NCBI GenBank assembly: GCA_036971715.1 | Contig: JAVHJL010000001.1 | Span: forward strand, 434,001-498,000 | Reading direction: 5' to 3' | Length of the DNA: 64,000 nucleotides | Source: Arthrobotrys musiformis | Taxonomy: Eukaryota > Ascomycota > Orbiliomycetes > Orbiliales > Orbiliaceae | Shown here: piece by piece, positions 11,428 to 19,940 of the stretch | Position numbering within the stretch: the stretch's first letter is position 1 | How the letters are laid out: each line of letters opens with the position of its first letter | Notes under the pieces: generated by a model | What the model was told of the DNA's origin: nothing | Database searches by the model: none | The model's input: the letters and a program-made list of their open reading frames with translations, nothing else | Program-made: the position numbers and the translations under genes

Positions 11428-11873
11428 GCTATTGTCGCGACGTCGTCTTCTTGTTAAATATATCTTGGATTTGGAGTTTTGTATTTGCAGCCACTTCCCC
11501 ATTATATCCTTGGGATAGTGCCTGGGCGACTTTAGTGATGTACCGATCTCGGATCTACCTTTCCAAGTCCAAAAATCTACGAAATTTAGTTTGTATATAA
11601 TTAAGAAGGAACTGTTGAATTATAAATGTTACTATAAAACTACCGGATGGAGTTTTGGTGCGTTTTTTCGACCACTTTTAAAAATCAAGGTGTTTTATAA
11701 AGCATTTAAGGTGCCTTGATTCCTTTGAAAGGCGGCTCAAGGCGGACTTACCGTCCCAGAAAAAACTTGATTTCCCCTACGGTGTATATACATTTGACTC
11801 TGTAAAATCGAAAGAGAGAAGAAAGGAAACGTAAGTAACACTAGAAAGAACCCATGACAAATGGCAAGCGGCC
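11428..11873. other. Spacer between convergent paralogues D and E
   Basis: This holds the 3' regions of the convergent members D (+) and E (-). No gene is seen. Confidence 0.45.
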
Positions 11874-12410
11874 CTAGTCCGAGGATTCACCCAGATCGTC
11901 AAGTTGATAGGACCCGCGCGGCGTCCTTCTAGAGCTAGACGGCCCATTCGGCGTGTCGAACGGAGTACTCGTGTTATCCTGATCAGTAGAGCCCTCAGAC
12001 CTGGCCTCAGAATAATCACTATACTGAGAGTCTCTCCCATAGGTCTGCTCGAAAACCAGGCGGGGGTCCATCAACTCAATCACCGCTACGAAGTCCACGG
12101 AATCCAGGCGCCGTCTACTCCAGTCGACATTTATAGACCGAAGTATCCACGAATACCCGAGCATTTGTATCATTTCATCCTCATTTAAATTTGTTAGGAG
12201 TCGGTTGATTCGGTGGTGGGCTTCGGGGGGGAGGTGGCGGAGTCCGACGTGTCCGCTATAAAATTGGCTGCCGAACGGAAGTGGTAAAGGGTTTACGTCG
12301 CAGTCGAAGGTTTCGACGGACCAGGCGGAGCAAGACGGATCCCTAGTCTCAGCCTTGAAGACCGCCAGTTTGAAGGGGAATGGGGGCCTCATAGCGTCTG
12401 TTGTAACCAT
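11874..12410 (-). CDS. PYK-family orphan protein, member E (divergent)
   Basis: Unknown function, 178 residues, intronless. The signature is modified to PFPFKLAVF at 11-19. ETFDCD follows at about 33-38, then HRINRLLTNLN at about 66-76, MLGYSWIL at about 83-90 and FVAVIELM at about 107-114, where the family usually has LKLG. A long Ser/Asp/Gly/Arg-rich tail of about 60 residues ends in LGESSD. A second in-frame Met at residue 7 would put the motif at the standard distance from the start, so initiation at 12392 is possible. Confidence 0.68.
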   Translation of the reverse strand: MVTTDAMRPPFPFKLAVFKAETRDPSCSAWSVETFDCDVNPLPLPFGSQFYSGHVGLRHLPPEAHHRINRLLTNLNEDEMIQMLGYSWILRSINVDWSRRRLDSVDFVAVIELMDPRLVFEQTYGRDSQYSDYSEARSEGSTDQDNTSTPFDTPNGPSSSRRTPRGSYQLDDLGESSD

Positions 12411-13019
12411 TTTGCGGGAGGTTCGGAATTTAGTTTGGGAGAGCTTTTTGAGCTCAGATTTCGGGCCGGTGAGCGATGTCGATGCATGCGATGGTGAATA
12501 TTTTTTTTAAGTCTACGGATACCAGTTCGCAAAATAATCATTAATAAATAGCCTACGCTTTCATCTGAAGAGACAGAAAGCGGCCATTGTTCAATCTTGG
12601 TTGATTCGCATATCAATTGTACATATTGTGTCGACCGTCGATCTTCTCGATCTCTGGGCGCGGGTCTCAGATCAAAGATCGACGGCACCCTTAGGGCTTT
12701 TGCGAGTTTATAGAGGACATGATTCGAAAAACTGCACCACCGATTTCAAAATGGTTCGGAAGCGCCCACCTTGGCGACAGAACCCATATTCAAATTTTGA
12801 GAGTTCATATCGATAGCAGTGGAATATATGACAGGCGATCGAGTGCTAACAATACAGAAGAGATGAACGGAGAGGATAGCTAACTGTTATTAAGCGTTCG
12901 GCCTTGTTGCATGTTGACGACTTTCACCGGATATTTTCAAGACTTCTTTCGCTGCAGCCTCCCTCGTCAAACAAATCGCTATTGGGGCCCCCGACCACTA
13001 GCTCAGTCCTCCGAAATGA
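12411..13019. other. Spacer between paralogues E and F
   Basis: No supported gene. Open frames at 12389-12688 (-) and 12601-12816 (+) lack family features. Confidence 0.45.
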
Positions 13020-13457
13020 TTATAGGTTGACGGTGGAAGTGGGGGTATTCTTCCCCGTGGTCTGATACATATCCCAAGAGGCATCCGATAACCCGTCTAA
13101 GCCCGTCGTAGGCCCACGGACACGAAAATCGTCCGGTTTCCCGAGCTTCAAAGAAAGCGCGTATCTTTCCACAGATTTGTCCTCCACCAAATTTGAGAAG
13201 TAATAACTCGATCCGGTATCTCGAAGTTTCACCTCTAAATATTTATTTATGGCCGCGATGGTGGCCTTCGCAGATTGTAGAATCGCGATCGAGAGGATAG
13301 GAGTACCACCAACTGGCTCTCCAGGTTTCTTAGGGAGGGGATCTTCCAGCATGTCGAAGTCGATGTACCCCGATTTTAGCCCGGCCAAAGGACCGAAGGT
13401 TCCCACCCAACCCTCAACAACGACATATTTATACGGAGCTAGTCCTGGCTCAGCCAT
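13020..13457 (-). CDS. PYK-family orphan protein, member F
   Basis: Unknown function, 145 residues from the ATG at 13457. That start is preferred over the upstream ATG at 13523 because it puts PYK at residues 8-10, as in B, D and G. It reads MAEPGLAPYKYVVVE, then DFDMLEDPLP at about 33-42, a helix AKATIAAINKYL at about 63-74, DTGSSYYF at about 80-87 and LSLKLGKP at about 101-108. It shares the FDxLEDPL block with G and H. The tail is Thr/Gly-rich. No signal peptide or membrane segment. Confidence 0.75.
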   Translation of the reverse strand: MAEPGLAPYKYVVVEGWVGTFGPLAGLKSGYIDFDMLEDPLPKKPGEPVGGTPILSIAILQSAKATIAAINKYLEVKLRDTGSSYYFSNLVEDKSVERYALSLKLGKPDDFRVRGPTTGLDGLSDASWDMYQTTGKNTPTSTVNL

Positions 13458-14393
13458 TTGGACGCTATGCAGTACCGCCGACTCTAAAATAGCGGTGAGT
13501 ATTCGATATTTCGTGCTAATCATACATAGTCGGAGTTTAGCCAGGATCTAGGCGGGGCTTACCTCTTTGTAATTGCAACCTGCCTATATACCAGCTGGAT
13601 ATCGCCTCGTCGTTTATTTATTGCGAAATATTTTGATGTTGGCCTTCGGATGAGATGCAAATTGATCAGATCAGTGATGGTTAAAGTTTCTTGTGAGCCT
13701 GGATTCAAGACAAACCTGGCAAATATACTTTTATATGAGGTACCTACGCACCTAACAGCTAATACAATCCGCTGCCTCGTCCGCTGCGGTTGCAACAGTT
13801 GCAACCCAAAATACGAAGCCTCGTTCTTACTACTGACCAACACATGGCTAGCGAAAGTCGAGCCCGAGAGCTTGGCCTAGTTGTATTTTCATATTCCAAT
13901 AGCTTAGCTCTCCAACGGGTTGGTGTGTACTTGCATTGATAGGTACCTACTTAAGGAATCAACATAAGTGTGTTCAAAGCCGGCCCGCTAGATAGAACCC
14001 GCCCGGGCTTAATTAAATACTCGGAAACCGCTAGATAAATTTCATTATATACACTTATTCCACGATATAGTTGACTAGCAAAATGGGGATACACGGGGAC
14101 AAATGATTAACGATATATATTAATTTATGCCATAATATAAGTGTTCCCGGGGACCGCTCTCCTCGTAGATTCCGGAGGCCCCATGGCCCAGATCCCGCGG
14201 TATACCGGTATTAATTTTTGGTGTTTACCGTCGTACACATGTATCCAATATTGCCCCGAGGCCTGGGAACGAGACCACCCGAGGCCAGTATCCAGTATAG
14301 CTTGTCCCGTAAACCAAATGCTGCTGCGGATAATGTAGCACTATAGCACACCTTGTGCAAAGAGAAACCATCAAGCCGTGTATCCACGAGAGG
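13458..14393. other. Spacer between paralogues F and G
   Basis: An AT-rich stretch of about 0.9 kb. Open frames around 13559-13880 occur on both strands over the same bases and are not supported. Confidence 0.4.
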
Positions 14394-14840
14394 CTACTGG
14401 TCGACAGTAGTAGAAGAAGAGGGGGTACACACCCCCGAGGCTCTTTCCCAAGATAAATCGTCTGCCGTCCCATTCGAACATCTGCACGTGCTCGGATCAT
14501 ACGTGTGCAAACCCCCGGGCCTCCCAAGCTTCAAAAACATGCGAAACTCGCTGACCTGCCCTCTTTCGGCCCCATTAACCACCATTAAACCCAGCAAATA
14601 ATACCGATACCCGCTTTCTGCGAGTGGATTCTCATCCTTGTTGATCTGTGTGATGACATTACAGGCTGCGATGGCTATGGGGAACAATTTCCCCGTAGGT
14701 AATATATCCCTCAGCTGCACGGAGAGGGGTTCTTCGAGGCAATCGAAGCTGACGTAGGAGGCACCGTCACGGAATCTGCCCATGGGGGATTGGTCTGCCA
14801 CAATAACATATTTGTATGGGGCCGGCGGTATGTTGGACAT
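14394..14840 (-). CDS. PYK-family orphan protein, member G
   Basis: Unknown function, 148 residues from the ATG at 14840 (the open frame starts three codons earlier with TTG). MSNIPPAPYKYVIV puts PYK at 8-10. SFDCLEEPLS lies at about 31-40, a helix IAACNVITQIN at about 57-67, ESGYRYYLLG at about 75-84 and FLKLGRPGG at about 102-110. The tail has three cysteines and a Ser/Thr run. It is close to F and H in motif wording. Upstream of the ATG lies ATATATATAAATATATAT, which may act as a TATA-like element. Confidence 0.77.
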   Translation of the reverse strand: MSNIPPAPYKYVIVADQSPMGRFRDGASYVSFDCLEEPLSVQLRDILPTGKLFPIAIAACNVITQINKDENPLAESGYRYYLLGLMVVNGAERGQVSEFRMFLKLGRPGGLHTYDPSTCRCSNGTADDLSWERASGVCTPSSSTTVDQ

Positions 14841-15545
14841 TTTGTGCAATATATATATAAATATATATCGACCGTGGTGGTGGTGGTGGTGGTAGAGTTT
14901 AGCTTTCCGCCTGGTGCACCAGTGTTGCTGTTCTAGCCAGTAAACATACAGTTTCGGGGGTTTTACATCTACTAATTTAATGTCAAGCGGTCAGTCTTGG
15001 AATACTTAAGTTAAGGTACGCTCTTTAAGAGAGTTTTGGTTATTAGATAGAGCTCATATGTATGCCCATTTTGCCGATCACACGGCATTAATAAAGGCTT
15101 CAAAACGTAATTTCCCCGGTGTTATAGCTCTATAGATCCATATATATAGATAGATTGCTTTTAGAGAGCATAGTAGCCCTTGGCCATCTGCCCCAGCTAA
15201 ATCGCCTGCCGAATTGAGATATGATGAGACGATTATGCAAGGCCTTAAGGTACATAAAATTCGAGGCTAAATAAAGACTGTATTTCGAATTCGTAGTCGA
15301 CTTGCCCTCCAGATCTCCAGTATTAATATAGATAACAAGAGCGATAGTAACCCAAATGCAAACCAAACACAATCAACAAGCCGGTGTGTGCATTTACATA
15401 TGTAAGATATACAGCTAGTTAAATACAATAGGACACCCAAGACCCCAAACGAAAAGATGACCGGTAAGACATCTAGACCATAGTGTCGACCAAAAAAATA
15501 GGTCGTGGACGCCCATATTTAATTCCACATAGAAAAAAATATATG
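14841..15545. other. Spacer between paralogues G and H
   Basis: AT-rich, with a (GGT)n-type run just upstream of member G at about 14874-14892. No gene is seen. Confidence 0.4.
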
Positions 15546-15953
15546 TCACCCAATGTCACGATCCAGCGACATACTATCCCACGACCTCCCCCCCTCTAAA
15601 TCCGTATAACCCACCGGAATCTTACAATCCCTCGGCCTCCCCAACCTCAACGAAAGCGAAAACTTAGGCGCATGTTCCGCCACACATATATTAATCAAAT
15701 AGTATTGAAACCCAGCATACCCGGTATCCAGTAAAAAACCCGCATCCTCTTCGTTTATATAATCGACTATGCGTCTCGCCGCTTTCAGATCGTAGATCGT
15801 TGCTCTTTCCATTAGGAGCCTTCGAGCCTTCACCGGCAGGGGGTCTTCGAGGGAGTCGAAGGAGACGAATTCCGGGAGCGTTGTGGTTGTTTCGTTTGCT
15901 TCGGGGTCCTTTTCGACGATAACGTATTTGTAGGGCGCCGGGAGGGTGGCCAT
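15546..15953 (-). CDS. PYK-family orphan protein, member H
   Basis: Unknown function, 135 residues from the ATG at 15953. The longer open frame upstream begins with TTG and adds non-conserved residues. MATLPAPYKYVIVE puts PYK at 7-9. FVSFDSLEDPLP lies at about 29-40, a helix AARRIVDYIN at about 58-67, DTGYAGFQYYL at about 76-86 and LSLRLGRPRD at about 100-109. With F and G it forms the tightest subgroup. No targeting signal. Confidence 0.77.
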   Translation of the reverse strand: MATLPAPYKYVIVEKDPEANETTTTLPEFVSFDSLEDPLPVKARRLLMERATIYDLKAARRIVDYINEEDAGFLLDTGYAGFQYYLINICVAEHAPKFSLSLRLGRPRDCKIPVGYTDLEGGRSWDSMSLDRDIG

Positions 15954-16822
15954 CTTGCAGATCTTGGATGGCTTCCGAAGGGGTTGGGATGGAGGTTGTG
16001 TCAGAGTAAGATTATCCAACAAGGCCGAATCATTCGGAGGTTTATATAAAACTTCAAAGTTGAATAAATATAGTTAATTAGAGTTGGATAGCGTTCCAGG
16101 TATATTATATCTATATCATAGCTAGCCGTAGTTTTGTTTTACGGGCCCTATCAGGTATATATATAAATATACATAAATCATTGACCCTTGATCGTGATCA
16201 GTTGTGTACGAACCTGCCGATATATGCATAAGATACCAGCTCCGTATTTATCACAATTTACAGCTGAGCCAGTTACCTTATTCCTATTAGTTTTAATTGC
16301 AAACTAGGTTTATATAGACTTCGTGAACTATATTAATTTTGTTGGACAAGCACTGTTTCACAATAATTTGATTCTCCCCTAGATATATCACCACAACCTA
16401 ACCTAAGCTTAGCCGATCTAGTAGAGGGTGGAACTAATCGGTAGATCTATAGATCTCGCTCGCCTAGACGAGCAGATATCTCCAGACCCCACAAGAGGCC
16501 ACCTGTAACCTGCTCAAACAGATCAATATCTTGAACGAACAACGGTTTTCCCCTTTTGCGAATCGCTCGTCAAACCTACCACGTGGTTCTCCAGTGTATC
16601 GAAATTCAAAAGCTCAATATAATATTTTACGAGAAAACATTAAAGGCCAGCTTCTAGAGGTCTACTATGGGCGTTGGCGAGGGATATCTAGGACTATTTA
16701 TAGATATAACTTTTGTCTCGAACCAGACCCATATAACTTTAAAAACTCCTAGATCTACAACTAAAATCTCATCCCTCCGCAAAATATTAAAGATTCAAAT
16801 CCGATAGCATACCCCGCCGACA
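15954..16822. other. Spacer between divergent paralogues H and I
   Basis: AT-rich sequence that should contain both promoters. One small open frame at 16531-16752 has no support. Confidence 0.4.
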
Positions 16823-17290
16823 ATGGTCTGCAGCATAACTTTCGCACCATACGCCTTCAAAACCGCCCACTTCATCCAATCCCGCACCTCAAAAAAATTC
16901 ATCGTAAACTGCACAAACCACTCCACCCCACCGGTCACCTTTCCTTCAGACGAATGTCCATCCGGTGCTGAAATTTTCAAACCCCTCGACGGGGAATACC
17001 ACAGACGATACCTAGCCCCCGCCGCGTTCGCCGCAATATTTTGGACCCTCCATATTCTAAACTCCCATGCGAGTCTACGACTCCTTCCGACGCATCAATG
17101 GAAGATTCAATGTATCTCTATACCACCGCCTAAATTACCGCGCCACATGGGGGCGGAATTTACGGTAATTTTTCAGCTGTACGAATTTGAAGAGCGGGTT
17201 TCGTATGATTGTGTCAAACATATGGACCGTAGGTTCGGAGTGGAGCAGTGTACGGGACACGAAGTGGACGGCGAATTTGTATACGAATAA
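16823..17290 (+). CDS. Divergent ninth PYK-family member I
   Basis: Unknown function, 155 residues, intronless, 183 bases before DDRGK1. The relationship is weaker but the order of elements matches: FAPYAFKTAHF near the start in place of APYKYV, FIVNC at about 26-30 where FVSFD would be, a helix PAAFAAIFWTLHILN at about 66-80, and FTVIFQLYEFE at about 123-133 in place of LSLKLG. The Cys-containing tail is short. It could instead be an unrelated orphan. The similarity was judged by eye. Confidence 0.55.
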   Translation: MVCSITFAPYAFKTAHFIQSRTSKKFIVNCTNHSTPPVTFPSDECPSGAEIFKPLDGEYHRRYLAPAAFAAIFWTLHILNSHASLRLLPTHQWKIQCISIPPPKLPRHMGAEFTVIFQLYEFEERVSYDCVKHMDRRFGVEQCTGHEVDGEFVYE

Positions 17291-17473
17291 ACGATCTATT
17301 GTAATCTATATAAAAGTAGTAATGAACACCCTCGTCAGCCCCAACCAGGTAATCGATAACTCCCCCAGCTACAATTAGTTATATGCGTTGACAGCAAAAT
17401 ATCCAACATGCCACAACCACAAATGCATCATAACCACCGAATCTAAATCCCACCCCCAAGGAAACCACCCACC

Positions 17474-18452
17474 ATGCCCTCCAAACCCCCCCTCGAACCA
17501 ACCCCTCTAAAATCCCTCCTCAAAAACCCCTACCTCAAAAATTTCTTCCTCCTCCTCCCCTTCCTCTTCCTCGGCGGCCTGATCCTCTTCCTCCTAACCC
17601 GTGCCGACGCTCTACGCAAGGGCGCCGGACTTCCCACCTCCCCTCCCGCTGTTACAAATGGACCCCAGGAGGTACCACAAGAAGTAGAAGAAGATGATAA
17701 TCAAGAAATCGAATACGAGGAGGACGTAGACATCGACGAACTCCTCGCCGAAGCCGGGGGTGCAGAAGATGCCGACGTAAACGAGCAAGCGGGCGCAGGT
17801 CCCGCGAATGCTGCGCCCAGGCAACCAAGGAACAGAGGTATAGTCGGTAAAAAGAAGGCCAGGAATTTAGAAATGAGGGATCGTAGAAGGTTTGCCTCTC
17901 GTCCCCTTAGCAGATGGGAATATCAAGGAAAACTAATGAATTGAAAAAAAAAAAAACAGAGCATACTCTGAATTCCTCCAATCCCAAGCACGCGACCGCC
18001 GCGAACGCGAAGAAGCGCTGGAAGCAGACCTCGAAGAAACAATCTTTGCAGAAAAACAACGCCGCGCGCTGGCAGAAATCAAGATCGAAAAGGCCAAGCT
18101 AAAAGAAAAAGAAGAAAGAAGGGAAAGAGAGGAGAAAAACTTAGCTTATGTGCACAAATTGAGGGAATGCATATCCAACATGGAAAACCAGGGGACCGGT
18201 AAAATAAGCCTAAGAAGCTTGGGCCACAGAGTTGGGAAGGACGAGGGATGGATCCGGAAGACGCTAGGGGATGAGAAAGGGCTGGAGGGGTTGAAGGGCG
18301 GTGTTATATCTTTGGTCACGGAGGATGGGTGGTTTATCAGGGTTGGGAAGGAGCAGATCGATGCTATCGCGGAGAGGGTAGCAGGGAAGGGGAAGGTGAT
18401 GGAATGGGAGGAAGTGAGCACCGCACTTGAGGATAGTCTGCAAAGGCTATAA
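17474..18452 (+). CDS. DDRGK1: DDRGK-domain protein (UFBP1/DDRGK1-like, UFMylation)
   Basis: In animals and plants DDRGK1 is an ER membrane protein that, with UFL1, forms the UFM1 E3 ligase and acts in ribosome UFMylation and ER-phagy. Exons 17474-17889 and 17960-18452 give 302 residues, close to the human length. The 70-nt intron has a GTTTGC donor and an ACTAAT branch site, and ends after a 13-A run plus CAG. Order: N-terminal region with a membrane helix NFFLLLPFLFLGGLILFLL at about 23-41, an acidic stretch (EEDVDIDELLAEAGG), basic KKKARNLEMRDRRR, a charged coiled coil (ARDRREREEALEADLEE), then a winged-helix domain. The DDRGK motif itself is changed to EDGWFIRV in VTEDGWFIRVGKEQ. Confidence 0.85.
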
Positions 18453-19940
18453 TTATATTACATATAGAGGAATTGTATGATTTTTTTCATCTGGGAAGGG
18501 AAAAGCATTTAGATAATGGATTTTAATTAATACCACGGAGATTGCTTAGATACACGCCTACAGCATATGTTACATTAAACTGGCAATTTATTGTTATTTG
18601 GCTAAATACTGAGTGCGAGACAGACTAAATGCAGATACAAGTACTTAATGTTTACACTTCAACTGTTATACAAATATCAATAGCTTCCACCTCTACAATC
18701 TTGCCACCTAGCCCACGAACCCAGAGCCACATCTTTCTTCCAATCTGTCAACATAACGAAAGTAACAATACAATCACAATAACAAGCAATGGCAAGACGA
18801 TAAATCACAGAATAATTCACAAGCGGCAAAAAAATCACGGCGGAACCAAATTCACTTCAGCAAGCAGCAGTTGAAAAAGAAAGACTTCATCTCAATTATA
18901 TAGTATATCACGAAGTGCTAAAAAGAATATCATCCACCTCTCCATACTAAGATATACAGTCTTCATCCGATGAGAGACGCATCAGGTACCACAGTAAACT
19001 GCGGCCGAGCTCTGAACACCGGAGATAGAACAACAACAGATCCACCCTAGAGTCCGGTCACCAGACAGCGGAAACCAAAGTTCTCTCCAAAAGGCAAAAA
19101 GGCAGAAGCAAAAAGGACAATGCCAAAAAGTATCAAAGCCAATAAGAATAATAATGCACAGGTGAGAAGAATAAAGAAGCCAAAGGCGTACAAAAAGAGC
19201 CATCAAACTTCAAAAACAGGGTGGGGGTATACGACTTTTTATAGTCTTCAGTCTTAAAGCATGGGGACAAAGCGGGGAAAGGGACAATGGGGAAAACACA
19301 ATTCTTTTGTTAATGCAGTGGGAATCAGTGAGGGGAGCCAAAAAAAAACCAAAGACAATCAAAAAAGGGCAAAGCAGAACAGAAAAAGGCCGAAATGAAA
19401 AGGCTGCGAGAAGGGCATTCTTCATAACGCCATCGAGGAAGGGGAAAGGGTTATTAAACCTGACTAAAGTACATTTGTAGGGCAAAAAGGTGGCTCATGA
19501 AAAATATCGCGAGCGGGAATAAGAAAAACTCGCGGCTGGGAGTACTGGGTCGTTTGCAACATTATGAGTGTCGACCGCAGTTTGGATGGTGTAAAAGGAC
19601 TTGTTGAATCAATAAACGCCCATAATGCAGAAGTTTGAAAGAAAAGGCGGTGAGAGACCTAGTCTCAAAACCAGGATAGCCTTGGCAGATGGAGGGAGAA
19701 GGGTTCTTTGAGAGAAGCCTAGGCGGTGAGTGATGAGAGATGAATAATGGCGGGTGTGGATATTCAGTAAGGTCAAATAACCGTGATCATTTTCGTAGTT
19801 AATTCGTTTTTCTTCGGAAGAAAACCGTGATCGTAAATTTCGTTCCGAGCGAAAGCGCTGGAAACGCTGCAGGCGTCGAGGAAATAAAAGTGATAAAAGC
19901 AAAAGTAGTAAGAAACGAGCATTTAAAGGTCGTTGTTCGT
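18453..19940. other. Spacer between convergent DDRGK1 and the nucleoporin gene
   Basis: About 1.5 kb of 3' untranslated and intergenic sequence. It is rich in A and G on the plus strand around 19.1-19.5 kb (many AAAAAGG runs). Open frames here are short and unsupported. Confidence 0.5.
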
